Assembly (NCBI GenBank): GCA_028751875.1
Contig: CM054154.1
Span: 54,179,462-54,243,461 of the forward strand
DNA: 64,000 nt
Reading direction: 5' to 3'
Source: Rapana venosa
Taxonomy: Eukaryota; Mollusca; Gastropoda; Neogastropoda; Muricidae
Position 1 is the first letter of the stretch. Every line of letters begins with the position of its first letter. The notes under the pieces were generated by a model that ran no database searches, was not told the origin of the DNA, and worked only from the letters and a program-made list of their open reading frames with translations. Of the stretch, positions 45,890 through 58,612 are shown in pieces. Position numbers and translations under genes: made by a program.

Positions 45890-48800
45890 AGAGATCCCAT
45901 ACCTTTTAGACAACGGTAGAAAGCAAAATACTTGTCTATGACACGTAGAAACTGACATAGATCTTTGTCTTTGCAACGTAAAACGACAAGAACTGTCTAT
46001 GACAACGGTGAAACTGACTTGATATTTGTCTATGAAACGGTAAAACTGAATAGATACTTGCTTGAAAACGGAAAAAATGCATAGATACTTGTCTATGACA
46101 ACGGTGAAATGACATAGATACTTGTCTTGACAACGGTAGAAACTGACATGATACTTGTCTAGAAAACGGAAAAGACATAGATACTTGTCAAGAAAAGGGT
46201 AAAAAACTGACATAGATACTGTCTATGACAACGGAAAACTGACTAGATACTTGTCTATGAAAAAACGGTAGAAACACTGTACTTGTCTTGAAAATGTAGA
46301 AACTGACATAGAATTGGGTTATGACAACGGTAGAAACGACATAGATACTTGTCTTGACAAGGGTGAACTGAAAGTACTTGCTATGACAACGGTAAAAATG
46401 ACATATTTTACTTTCTATGAAAACTGTAGAAATGAATAAAAACTTGTCTTGCAACGGAGAAACGACATAGAAAATTGTCTAGACAACTGTAGAAACGCTA
46501 AACTTGTCTATGACAACTTAGAAAGACAAAGAACTTTACTATGCAACTGTAGAAACTGACATGTACTTGTCTATGAAAACCCTGTAAAACGACAAGATAC
46601 TTGTCTAGAAAACTTAGAAACGACATAGTATTGTCTATGAAAACTTTTGAAACTGCATAGAACGGGTCTAGGGGACAACGTAGAAACTGACATAGATACT
46701 TTACTATAAAAAAACTGAAAAAAATGACATAGATATTTTTCTAGCAACTGCAAAAAACTGACATGATATTTTCATAAAACTGTAAAAACTGAAAAGATAT
46801 TTGTCTATGACAACGTAAAACGACATAGATACTTTACATGCAACTGTAAAACTGACATAGATACTTTACTTGAAAACTGTAAAACTGACATAAAAACTTG
46901 TCTATGAAAAACTGTAAAATGAATGATTTTTCTAGAAAAAACTGTAAAAAAATGCATAGTACTTGTCTATGCAACGTAGAACGAATGATACTTGTTTTGA
47001 CAACTGAAAAAAGACAGATACTTGCTATACAAGTAAAAAAATGAAAAAAGAATAGAAACTTGTCATAAAACTGTAAAACTGACATAGTACTTGTTATGAA
47101 ACTTATAAATGCATAGATACTTGTCATGAAAAACTGTGAAACGACATAGATACGTCTTGACAACTGTAAAACTGACATGAATTTTTATGAAAACTGAGAA
47201 ATGACTAGTACTTTCATGAAAGGGAAAAAATGACATAGATATTTGCTATGACAATGAAAATGCAAAAAATTTGTCTTGAAATGTAGAAACGACATAAATT
47301 TGTCTAGGGAAAAACGTAAAAAATGTAAGTATTTGTCTATGACAACGGTAGAAAGAATAGATACTTTCAGACAACTGAAAAAACTGACATAGATATTGTC
47401 TTGAAAACTGTAAAAAACTGACATAGATACTTGTCTTGAAAACTGTAGAAACTGATAGATATTGTCTATGACAACGGAAAGAAATGACATAATCTTTCTA
47501 AAAAACTGTAGAAACTGACATAGATACTTGTCTATAAAAAAACTGTGAAACTGACAAGATATTGTCTTGAAAACTTAAAACGAATAGATATTGTCTATAA
47601 AACTGTAGAAACTGACAAAACGAATAGTACTTGTCTAGAAAACTGTAGAAACTGACATAGTACTTGTCAGAAAAACTTAAAAAAATAGATACTTGCATGA
47701 AAACTGTAAAACGAATAGTTACTTGCTAGGGACAATGTAAAAACTGACTTTGATACTTGTTTTGAAAACTGTACAAACGACATAGATACTTGTCATAAAA
47801 GGGTAGAAACGACATGATATTGTTATGAAACTGTAGAAACTGAAAAAGATACTTGTCTATGAAAACTGAGAAACGACATAGACTTGTCTTTGAAAACGGT
47901 AAAAAAAGACTAGATATTGCTATGCAACGGTAAAAACTGACATAGATACTTGTTTTTGAAAAACGTAGAAAAAAAAAGTACTTGTCTATGACAACGAGAA
48001 ACGACATAGTACTTGTCTATGAAAAACTGTAAAAACTGACATAGTACTTGTCTTGACAAGGGTTTGAAACTGAATAGATACTTGTCTATACAACTGTAGA
48101 AATGACATAGTCCCTGTCTATGAAAACTGAAAAAAAGGCATAGAAAATTGTCTATGAAACTGTAAAAAGTGACATAGATACTGCTATGACAACTGTAGAA
48201 AGTACATGATACTTGTCTATGACAACTGTAAAACTGACATAGATATTGTCATGAAAACTGTAGAAACTGACATGATATTGTCTATGAAAAAGGGTAGAAA
48301 CTGACATAGATACTTGTCTTGACAACGTAAAACTGACATAGTATTGTCTAGAAACTGTAGAAACTGACATAGAACTTGTCTATGAAAACTGTAGAAACGA
48401 ATAGTACTTGTCTATGAAACGGTAAAACTGACTAGATACTTGTCTATGAAAACTTAGAAATGACTAGATACTTTTCTATAAACACTGTAGAAACTGACAT
48501 GATACTTTTATGAAAATGTAGAAACTGACATGATATTGCTTGACAACTGTGAAACTGACATAGATACTTGTCTATGACAACTGTAAAAAGCATAGATATT
48601 GTCAGACAACTGTAAAAACTGACATGAATTTTACATGAAAACTGTAGAAACGAAAGATACTTTACTATGACAAGTGTAGAAACTACATAGATACTTTCAT
48701 GAAAGTGTGAAACTGACATAGTATTGTCTATGAAACTGTAAAAACTGACATAGATACTTTTTATGACAATGTAGAAAAATGACATAATACTTGTCTAGAA

Positions 48801-50937
48801 AAACTGTAAAAAACTGAATACAACTTGTCTAGAAAAATGTAGAAACGACAAAACGGAAAAAATACTTGTCTTGAAAACTGTAGAAACTGACATGTACTTG
48901 TCTATGAAAACTGTGAAACTGCATAGATACTTGTCTAGAAACGAGAAACTGACATAGATATTGTCTATGACAACTGTAGAAAAAATAGATATTGTTTTGA
49001 CAACGGTAGAAATGACATAGATACTTGTCTTGAAAACGGTAAAACTTACATAGATATTGTCTATGAAAAACGTAGAAACTGACATAGATACTTGTCTATG
49101 ACAACTGTAGAAATGACATAGAATTGTCTATACAAGTAAAAAATGACATAGAAACTTGTCTATGAAAAGGGTAGAAACTGACTAGATATTTCTTGAAAAC
49201 TGTAAAAAATGACATAGATACTTGTCATGAAAAACTGTAGAAACGACATAATATTGTCTTGAAAACTGTAAAACGACATAGATATTTGTCTATGGACAAC
49301 GGTAGAAACTGACATAGATATTGTTATGACAATGTAAAAAACGACAAAAGAACTTGTGATGAAACTGTAGAAACTGAAAAGAATTGTCTATGACAAGGGT
49401 AGAAACTAAATGATACTTGTCTATGACAACTGTGAAAGACATAGATATTGTCTTGACAACTGTAGAAACTGAAATAGATATTGATGACAACTGTAAAAAA
49501 CTGACATAGTCCTTGTCTATGCAACTGTAAAATGACTGAACTTGTCTAGAAACTGTAAAAACTGACAAGAACTTGCTATGAAAACGGTAGAAACGACATA
49601 GATACTTGTCTATGAAACGGTAAAAAACTGACATGATACTTGTCTTGACAACTGTAGAAAGACTAGATACTTGTCTATGCAACTGAAAAACGACATAGTA
49701 CTTGTCATAAAAAACTGTAAAAATGACATAGATTTTGTCTATGACAACGGTAGAACTGCATAGATACTTGTCTATGACAACTTTAGAAACTGACATAGAT
49801 CCCTGTTTTGACAACTGAAAAAACGACATAGATACTTGTCTATGAAAACTGTAGAAATACAAAAAATTGTCTATGACAATGTAAAGAAAAAGATACTTGT
49901 CTAAAAAAACTGAAAAATGACATAATATTTGTCTTGAAAACGGGTGAAAAATGAAAAAGTATTGTCTTGAAAACTGTAGAAACTGACATAGTATTGTCTA
50001 TGGCAATGAGAAAGACTTAGTTACTTGCCCAAGAAAACTGTGGGAAACGAATAGTACTTGCATAAAACTGAAAAAACTGACATAATACTTGTCTATGAAA
50101 AGGGTAGAAACTGACATAGATATTGTCTAGCAACTGTAAAACGACATGAACTTGCTAGACACGTAGAAATGAATTATACTTGTCTTGACAACTGTAGAAA
50201 CGACATAAACTTGTCTTAAAACGTAAAACTGAATAGAACTTGTTTTGACAACTGTAGAAACTGACTAGATACTTGTCTTGACAACGTAGAAACGACATAG
50301 ATACTTTTTTTGACAACTGTGAAATAAATAGTTTTTACTATGACAACGTAGAAACTGAATAGATATTTGTCTTGCCCAAGTGTAGAAACGCAAGTACTTG
50401 TCTATGACAATGTAGAAAGACATAGTACTTGCTAGACAATGAAAAACGACATAGATATTGTCTAGACAACTGTAAAAAACGACTAGATACTTGTCATGAC
50501 AACGTAGAAACGAAAAAAACTGACATGTATTGTCTATGAAAACTGTAGAAACTGAATAGATCTTGTCAACAATGTAAAAAAATGACATAGATCTTGCTAT
50601 GAAAACGGAGAAACTGACATAGAATTTTGTCTATGACAACTGTAGAAACTGCATGATATTGTCATGCAACGGTAAAAAAATGACATAGATATTTCTATGA
50701 CAACGGTAGAAACTGACATAGATCTTGTCTTGACAACTGTAGAAATGACATAGATACTTGTCTATGACAACTGTAAAAAATGACTGATACTTGTCATGAA
50801 AACGGTAAAAATGCATAGATATTTGTCTTACAACGGTAGAAACTGACATGATCTTGTCTATGAAAACTGTAAAACTGACATAGTATTTGTCTTGAAAACT
50901 GAAAAAAACTACATAGATTTGTCTATGAAAAGTAAAA

Positions 50938-50973
<36 letters not shown>

Positions 50974-53340
50974 TAGATATTGTCTATAAAAACGGTAGAA
51001 ACTGCATAGATATTTGTCTATGACAACTGTAGAAACTACATAGATACTTGTGTATGACAACTGTAGAAATGACATAATATTTGTCTATGACAGGGTAGAA
51101 ACTGACTAGTTACTTCTATGACAACTGTAGAAACTGACTTAGATACTTGTCTATGAAACTGTAGAAATACATAGATCTTGTCTTGACAACTGTGAAATAA
51201 ATTGATACTTTCTTCAACTGTGAAACTGACATAGTTTGTCTATGACAACTGTAGAAAACGCATAGAACTTGCTATGAAAACTGTAGAAACTGACATAGAT
51301 ACTTGTCTAAAAAACTGTAGAACTGTTTTTTTAATACTTTTCTATGAAAAGGGTAGAAACTGACAAGATACTTGCTATGAAAAGGAAAATGATATACATA
51401 TTTTCTATAAAAACGGTAAAAAAACTGAATAGACTTGTTATAAAAACTGAGAAAAGACATAGATACTTGCTTTAAATGTAGAAAGAATACATCTTTTCTA
51501 TGAAAACTGTAAAAAACGTTTACATCTTTTTATGAAAAGGGTAAAAAAACTGACATATTTTCTTTGTCTTAAAAATGGGGAAAACTGACATAATACTTGT
51601 CTATGAAACTGTAGAAACGCTAGATACTTGTCTATGAAAACTGTAGAAATGACATAGATACTTGTCTATAAAAAACGTAAAACTGACTAGAACTTGCTAT
51701 GAAAACGGTAGAAACTGACATAGATACTTGTCTATGAAAACTGTAGAAACTGATATACATACTTTTCTATGAAAACTGTAGAAACTGATATACATACTTT
51801 TCTATGAAAACGGTAGAAACTGACATAGATACTTGTCTATGAAAACTGTGGAAACTGACATAGATACTTGTCTATGAAAACTGTAGAAACTGACATAGAT
51901 ATTGTCTATGAAAATGTAGAAACGACATAGATACTTGTCTATGAAAACTGAAATTTTTAAACATACTTTCTTAAAAAAACGGAGAAACTGACATAGAAAT
52001 TTGTCTATGAAAAACTGTAGAAACTGATAACATACTTTTCTATAAAACGTAAAAACGACATGATATTTGCTTTTGAAAACGTAGAAATGATATACATACT
52101 TTTTATGAAAGGGTAGAAACTGTATACATACTTTTCTTGAAAACTGGGAAACGACAAGTATTTTGTCTATAAAAATGTAGAAACGATATACATATTTTTT
52201 TCTAAAAAAGGGTAGAAATGACATAGATACTTGTCTAGGGAAAAATGTAGAAACTGTTTATACTCTTTTTTTAAAAAAACGGTAGAAACTGACATGAAAC
52301 TTGTTTTTGATAACGTAGAAACTGTATCATACTTTTCTATGAAAACGGTAAAAACTGACATAGATACTTTCTAGAAAACTGAAAAATGACATACATATTT
52401 TTATGAAAACTGTAGAAACTGACAACATACTTGTCTATAAAAAACTGAGAAACTGACATACATACTTTTCTATGAAAAATGTAAAAGCTGCCAAACATAC
52501 TTTTCTATGATTACTTTAGAGACTGATATAGATACTTTTTCTATGAAAAATTTGTAAAAACAAGATACTTTTTTATGAAAATGTAGAAAATGACTACTAC
52601 TTTTCTATAAAAACTTAAAAAATGACAACATATTTTTCTTTAAAAAATGTAAATTCTGAAAAAAAATTTTCTATGAAAAGTAAAAACTATGTACTAATTT
52701 TATAAAAACTTAAAACGGTATACAGCTTTTCTATTGAAACTGTGAAACTGACGTACATACTTTTCTTTGAAAACGGAGAAACTGACAAAATTCTTTTCTT
52801 ATAAAACGTACGAAGGGACATAGATACTTTTTAAAAAAAAACTATAGAAACTGAATAAATCTTTTCTATGACAACTGTAAAACTGCTACATACTTTTTAT
52901 GAAACTGTACAACTGACTAATATTTTCTATAAAAAACGGAAAAAAAATGACATAGTTCCCTTTTTTTAAAAACTGTAAAAACGAAACATACTTTTTTAAA
53001 AACTGTCGAACTGACATAATATTTTTCTATAAAACTATAAAACTGACAAAATCTTTCTTTAAAAAACTGTAGAAATGAAAAGATACTTTTCTTAAAAACT
53101 GTAAAACAACAGATTCTGTTTATACAACTGTAAAACAACATGATATTTTCTATAAAACAGTAGAAACAAAACATAAACTTTTTATGAAACTGTAAGACGG
53201 ACATACCTATTTTCTATAAAAACTGTACAAACTGACATAATTACTTTTATGAAAAACTGTATAAATGAATCATATTTTTTTGAAAATTTTAAAAAATGAC
53301 ATACAATTTTTATATGAAAAAACTGTGAGACGGACGTAAA
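45890..53340. repeat. 35-bp satellite, block 6 (about 7.4 kb; A-type, then mixed, then B-type)
   Basis: More than 200 units. From 45.9 to about 51.3 kb the core is CATAGATAC, TTGTCTATGACAA, CTGTAGAAAC, with frequent loss of T (AACTG to AACG, TTGTC to TTGC, TATGA to TAGA) and some loss of A and G. From about 51.3 to 52.5 kb A-type and B-type units alternate in mixed order, and after about 52.5 kb B-type units (TTTTCTATGAAAA, CATACATAC) predominate and decay. One unit phase contains TAG on the minus strand, so the many Ser/Val/Tyr-rich ORFs here arise only from indels and are not genes. Confidence 0.97.
50938..50971. repeat. G34 homopolymer inside the satellite
   Basis: Thirty-four consecutive G interrupt the array between GTCTATGAAAAGTAAAA and CATAGATATTGTC. 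No simple repeat adjoins it. Confidence 0.97.
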
Positions 53341-53640
53341 ATTTTTATTAAACGGGGGAATGATCCTATTTTTTCAAAAGATGAACATAGACCTAACTAT
53401 CAAGACACAAAAGATCCTATTATATGAAAACGGCTTTTGTCCTTTCAATAAAAAAGACGGGGGACGTTGTACTCTTTTATATAAGGTGGTGTCCCCTTTT
53501 CCGAACAGATATCAATTTTGCGGAGGCGGAAGACAACCCCTACGGCAAATGCGTCTATTCTTTCTCAACACTCTTCCTCTTTTTCCCCCTGTTAAAACTC
53601 TTTCGGTTTAATGGAGCCGTTTCTTCCCCTTTTCTCCCGC
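53341..53640. other. Unassigned sequence after the satellite
   Basis: Better-quality sequence with overlapping short plus-strand ORFs and no recognised motif. Confidence 0.4.
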
Positions 53641-53654
53641 TTCGATTGGTTATA

Positions 53655-53850
53655 TCACTTTTCCGTGTGGGGGGTGTGGTGTGTGTTGGTGTGTGTGTGT
53701 GTGGTGGGGTGTGTGGGGTTTTGTGTGTGTTGTGTTGTGTGTGTGTGTGTGTGTGTGGGTGTGGTGTGTGTGTGTGTTTGGTTTTGTGTGTGTTGTTTGT
53801 GGTTTGTGTGTTTGTGTGTGTTTTTGTGTGTTTGTGTGCGGGGTGCGTCC
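53655..53850. repeat. (TG)n/(TGTGG)n microsatellite
   Basis: GTGTGTGTG with GGTGTG and GTTTTGTG interruptions. Cys/Val ORFs are shadows. Confidence 0.95.
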
Positions 53851-53884
53851 CTGGTGTGGCGTGGGGGTCAAAGTCAAAGTAAAA

Positions 53885-53955
53885 TTCAAACTTTTTTTTT
53901 CAGATGGTACTTTTGAATAAGCGGGCTTTCCCTTTTTTTCCATCAAGCCATCATC
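53885..53955 (+). repeat. Possible degenerate copy of the hairpin repeat
   Basis: TTTTGAATAAGC, a damaged hairpin, then T-rich sequence and CCATCAAGCC follow the order seen at 19.32-19.39 kb, but the hairpin arms are lost. Confidence 0.35.
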
Positions 53956-54222
53956 TAAAAAAAAAAAGAAAAAAAAGATAATTGCAGACAAGAATAAACA
54001 CTAATTAATGATAACCATACAAATCAAACAAAGAAACAAAAATATTGATACATGGAATTAAATAAAAACAAAACAAAACTGAACAAATTAAACCCTACAA
54101 TTTAAATAAATAAAAAAATCCTAAAATATATCCATATAATACAAACAAAGATGCAACAAAAAAACACCAACCCAAAAAAAAGAAAGAGAAAAACAAAAAA
54201 AAAAAGACGCCACCAATGCTTT
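53956..54222. other. A-rich sequence
   Basis: A-rich with AAATAAA and AAACAAAA units. No feature seen. Confidence 0.6.
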
Positions 54223-54290
54223 CCCCCCCCCCCCCCCCCCCCCGACACACACACACACACACAACCACGCACACACCACCACACGCCGCA
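54223..54290. repeat. C21 run followed by (CA)n
   Basis: Twenty-one consecutive C at 54,223-54,243 followed directly by GACACACACACAC and ACCACC units. Confidence 0.95.
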
Positions 54291-54620
54291 ACTACAAAAT
54301 AACCCCCAAAACCCTAAAAAAAACAAACAAAACAAAAAAAAAAGATAAAAAGACGAAAACCACAACAAACAAATAAACAAAAAACACATACGTACACAAC
54401 AAAAAAAGCGACAATAAAACATAAAACAAAAATAACAGCCCAAAAAAAATAAAGAACAATATAGAACTAACAACAACGAAAACAGAGTCTAAAATACCCC
54501 TCCCCCCCCTAAAAAACCACCCCTTTAAACAAAGGAAAACCCAAAGAAACAAAAAAATAACAAAATAAACCAAACTGCACCCCCCCACCACGAATAACAA
54601 GAAAATCCCAAAAGGATATA
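54291..54620. other. A/C-rich, G-poor tract
   Basis: Mostly AAACAAACA and CCCCC with scattered G. Composition like 19.47-19.72 kb. Confidence 0.7.
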
Positions 54621-54839
54621 ACAGAGGAAACTGTGTATAGTTTCATTTTAAATATTTAAAAAACCCTTTTTAAAGGTAGCACCCCATCCTTCCCTTCTAC
54701 AAACTCTATATAAAGGAAAACCAGAAAAACCTACAAAAAGGTTTAGGCAAAAAGGTTAAAACAAAGACTATTCCCCCTCTCTCCTGGAAAATACACGCAT
54801 GTCGTGTTTTTTTTTTGATTTAAGCCCAAAATCCCTTTT
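54621..54839. other. No recognisable feature
   Basis: Short AT-rich stretch without a motif. Confidence 0.5.
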
Positions 54840-56020
54840 TCCTTCCATCAAAGAATAAATTCAGGGAATATAAACTTGCCCCGCATTCTAACGTAAGAAA
54901 AAATTACCTTTTCTCTTTGGGGAGGTTTTACACATTTCGCTAAGTTTTCACCATACTTTTTTCCATAAAGCCTCCTTTGGCCTCCCACCTGTTGCTTTTC
55001 TTTTTGCGGTCTGTAGTTAACGTAGTTATTTTTGAATGATTTAACCCAGATCTTGAAGATTTCCTTCTTTTCTTTGTGGCCTCCTTGATTCTTATTCCAC
55101 CACGTGTTGCCTTTTGGTTCCATTTTGTCCTTGTGTTCCCGCTGCCTTTTGAAGGTGTCCAGGTAGGTTTTAAAGGTCCCCAGGCCCCCCTCAATATTAT
55201 ATCTGTGGGCCCACCGTTCAGCTTATGGCTACAGTGTTTGAGGATGGGGTCCGCACTTCACTTTTTTAGCTTGTTATGTTGACCCTCTTTCCCTGTTTCC
55301 TTTTCCTGGTGCCCTTTTCTCCCGTTGTGTGTGTTTCAGGATGACTGGTCTGTGGTCGGGGTTAGGACCGCTTTGGAATAGCCCTGCTGGGTATGTTGTT
55401 TCTCTCCCCGTTCTAGTTAGAATGAGTAAATCTGTGATTTTTTTGGTTGTTCCCTTGTCCCAGTGTGATTGGCTGGGTCGTGTCGGAAAAAGGTGTTGGG
55501 ATCGAGTTTGCTTGCGCACAGTTCCAGACGGTTCCCGTTGTGTTGCAGGGTGTTCGATGGTCACTGTGCGGGCCAAGATAGGGTTTTGTCCAGGGTTTCC
55601 CTACCATTGTCGTTGAAGTTCCCTGACTAAAGATCTTCAGTCATACCCCCCGTTTTAAGGTCGAGAGGTTTCCAAAAAAGTCACCTTTTTTCGTTTGAGT
55701 ATATGTCATTCCCAAGGCGCATGACTGTTTGTGTTTGCATTTTTTTTCCTTCTTCTTCTGATTTAAAATTTTCTCCGAGATGTACCGGGTTCAAATTTTT
55801 TTTGCTTTATTTGGTGCAGAATAAACCCCACCGTGTATGATCTCCGATTTTGGCCCTCCGCTCCAGATGAGAAAAAAGTCAAGTCTTATTTTTGGGTGTC
55901 TTTCCTGTGGTTTGCTAAATTTCCATATCGGTTTTGCTTGGGTCATGAATTAAAACTATTTCTGGTTTTTTTGTCACATTGCCCAGTTTCCATGTGCCCC
56001 GATTGCTTTTGAATTCGTTT
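54840..56020 (-). mobile_element. Non-LTR retrotransposon, endonuclease and linker
   Basis: The minus strand reads a GTWKLGN remnant near 56,005-55,980, then in several frames NGNRLELCAS near 55,530-55,505 (from NGxRLxxLCAxNxLxIxNTxF), NTFFRHDPANHTGT near 55,490-55,450, a damaged DYI block, then PNPDHRPVILK near 55,365-55,335, which corresponds to the SDHxLV end of the endonuclease. The linker includes TWWNKNQGGHKEKKEIFKIW near 55,105-55,050 (WWNEEVxxAIKxKK). RT blocks are absent. I read it as an RTE-like element distinct from the 3.8-15-kb family. Confidence 0.7.
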
Positions 56021-56439
56021 CCTTTCAAGCCTTTTTTTGGGGACAGTCCATTAATTTTTTTTCCTTTTGAGATTTTTTTACCTACGATGCTAGGCCCACC
56101 TTGAAGACCCTTACCCTTTTACTGTTTCCACCCCCTAACGGGGACCGGGGGTTTGGCTTTAAACCCCCCTGCCCCTTAAAAAATGCACTGGGATTATACC
56201 TGCGGGGGCCTTGCCACACACTTTTTCCCTTTCATCTTTGTTTATAACCGCCCCTACCCCAAAGGGGAAATAGGAACCCCCTTTTAATTTCTTTTTTCAA
56301 TCCCCCCCCCCCTTTTTTTTTTCCACGGGGGGGGAAAAAATTAAAAGGGGGGGGTTAGGGTAAAATTTCAAAAACCAAGGGGGGGGGGAAGGGGGGGGGA
56401 AGGGGTTGGTGGTATAATGAAAAAGGGGAGGCAAGGGGG
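56021..56439. other. Homopolymer-rich sequence
   Basis: Runs of C, T and G, especially 56,300-56,410. No feature seen. Confidence 0.5.
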
Positions 56440-56560
56440 GTGCGGTCATTTATTTATTTTTTATTTATTTTTTTATATCGAGGTAAGGGAAACAAGCACT
56501 ATGTGCTTTTTCTCCAGTCCCCGGTGTGTATGCGGTTTTGAAAATTTTTGTCTTCTTTTC
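56440..56560 (+). repeat. Hairpin-bearing interspersed repeat, copy 3
   Basis: TTATTTATTTTTTTATATCG, then AAGCACTATGTGCTTTTTC and CCAGTCCCC match copy 1 in order. The hairpin loop is TAT instead of TCAT and both five-base arms are intact (56,495-56,507). Confidence 0.75.
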
Positions 56561-56685
56561 CCCGGCCCAATGGCCACTTTTCCCAAAAAGCAGAAAGGAT
56601 TTAAATGTGTGAAAAGATGTTCTGCAGGGTTTTAAAACCCCGGGCCCCCTTGTTCTGTTTCATCAGAAGGACTTGCTTTCGTGTG

Positions 56686-56782
56686 TGTGTGTTGTTTTTT
56701 GGGGGTTTTTTTGGTTTTTTGTTGTTGGTGTTTGGGGTGTGTGTGTGTTGTGTGTGTGTGTGTGTGTGTTGTGTGTGTGTGC
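56686..56782. repeat. (TG)n microsatellite
   Basis: GTGTGTGTG blocks separated by GTTTTTTGGGG and TTGTTGTTGG. Confidence 0.93.
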
Positions 56783-58504
56783 TTTTTGGTAGCCTTGGGT
56801 GAAAAAGGATTTGGCTTACTTGGTGGCATTCAAATCCATTTTTAATCATATTTTCCCCTTTTTTTGGGAAGTGTCACCCAATAGTGGGTTTTAAAAAATA
56901 GGGGGCTGTTAGGAACATTTCACCATTGGTGATCTTTCAATTTCTAGCTGAGAAAAAAAGAAAAAACATAGGCTCAAAATGTAACCATCCAAAAATTGTC
57001 AAAAAAAAAGGGAACATTTTAGGGGGTACCCAACAAAAAAGGACACCTGGACCAAAGCCCACCCCTTGAGTTTTGCAAAAAAAAATAGTGCCAAAAATTT
57101 TTATTGGTCTAGGTTAACAAACATGAAATGTTAGGTTTTTGTTTTTGGTAGTTTGGATAGTTTAAAAAAGTATTTTTAGTTTGTTTTTAAAATCTTAAAA
57201 AATATTAAAAAAATTTTTAAATAGAAAAGGAAAGAAGGTGTGGAAAATTTGACATTTTTCGGAGAGACCTGGGGTCCCGTTGTAGGGGAGGAACAGCAAA
57301 CAAAGACATTTCCCTACAGCTCATGTTGTGTTATGGTTATATTTTTTTTGTGTAAAGAAGTTAAGGAAAATGTGTTCTGGAAAGGACAGGTGGGTTTGGG
57401 AGAAACTTTTGTATTTTTTTACTCTTCTTTTGAAAAGGAAGAAAAGATGTTGGAAGTGCTGTGGAGGAGGTTTGTAGTAAAAAAGGGCAGTGGATTGTGA
57501 AAGCGGGCTGATTTTTTCATTTGTAAAAAGACAGAACACGGGTGGTTTATGCTACTCACCCAAATTTGTTTGGTAAATCATGCATGGGATTGAATGATAC
57601 AGTGGGAACAGTAGCCTTGGGAGTAAATTTCCCTCTGTTGCCCTAATGAAAAAAGGTTCATGTTGCCAAACCAAAGTTTTTGGAAGGTGAAGTACCCATC
57701 AAAAATTTTTGTTTGGGCTGGCCATTTACTTGGGGTTTTGCCCACTTCAGGTTGGTGTTTTGGTACTTTTTGTCATGCGTTTTTTTTAAAATGGGTTTAA
57801 GAATTCACTATTAGCGGGTTCTTTTTTTTTAATCCTGCAATGGGTCGTTTTTGGGAAAAATGTGTGAGGGGGGGCACGAATGCCTTAAAAACCTAGAATA
57901 ATGCTGTTGTGTTTTGAGAAGTTGTTTTGGGGCATTGTCTATGTTGTCAATCATTGTTTTTAAGAAGATAAAATATTGTCAACTCCCATTTAATATTTTT
58001 TTTTTTTCTTTTGTAAGAACGAATTGGCCAAATCTTGTATGTACCTGGTAAAAAGAAAGGACCCTGGGTTAAAAAAAAACCCTGCAGTTTCATTAAATGT
58101 TGGGCACTTGGATTTTGATAGAGATACATTTGAATGGATCAATACATGTGGAAAACAGTTTTTCCCCTCCCCCCTTAAAATGCAAATAAAAAAAACCAAA
58201 AAAAAATATAAATTCCCAGAACTAAAAGTCTGATAAGAATGTTTTGAACTTCCTCCCCCCTTCTTTTGATTTAAGGAACCCCACTGACCATCCCACCCCC
58301 ATCTTATTCTTTTATCGCTTATCATATCTCATTTCAGCATAACATCTTTAAGTGCCTCTTCAATTGCAGACATGCCAACCCCCTATTTGGGAAAAGGGGT
58401 TAAATCACCCAAAAATGAAATTTCCTCTTAAAAGGAATGTCATTCAAAATATGAACCCCCCTGAAAGTTCCCCCCAACTAAAAAGTCTTTTTTTTTTAAA
58501 AACT
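56783..58504. other. Unassigned AT/G-rich sequence
   Basis: No recognised element. ORFs such as 57,240-57,500 (86 codons) have no family motif. Confidence 0.45.
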
Positions 58505-58612
58505 GAACCAGCACCCCCACACGCACACGCACGCACGCAGCACACACACACACACCAACACACACACAACCACACACACACCAACACACGCGCGCGCGCG
58601 CGCGGCGCGCGT
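58505..58612. repeat. (CA)n-(CG)n compound microsatellite
   Basis: CACACGCACG and ACACACACAC units end in CGCGCGCGCGCGCG near 58,589-58,610. Confidence 0.95.

Noticed and set aside
45936..53204. Many Ser/Val/Tyr/Phe-rich minus-strand ORFs that resemble a repetitive protein family
   Set aside because: They translate the 35-bp satellite. The unit is not a multiple of three and one of its phases contains TAG, so long frames exist only through indels.
53655..53916. Cys/Val-rich ORFs, possibly disulfide-rich peptides
   Set aside because: They translate a TG microsatellite in two frames.
54102..54600. Hydrophobic minus-strand ORFs that look like membrane proteins
   Set aside because: They are composition shadows of A/C-rich DNA, whose complement gives Phe, Leu, Val, Cys and Gly codons.
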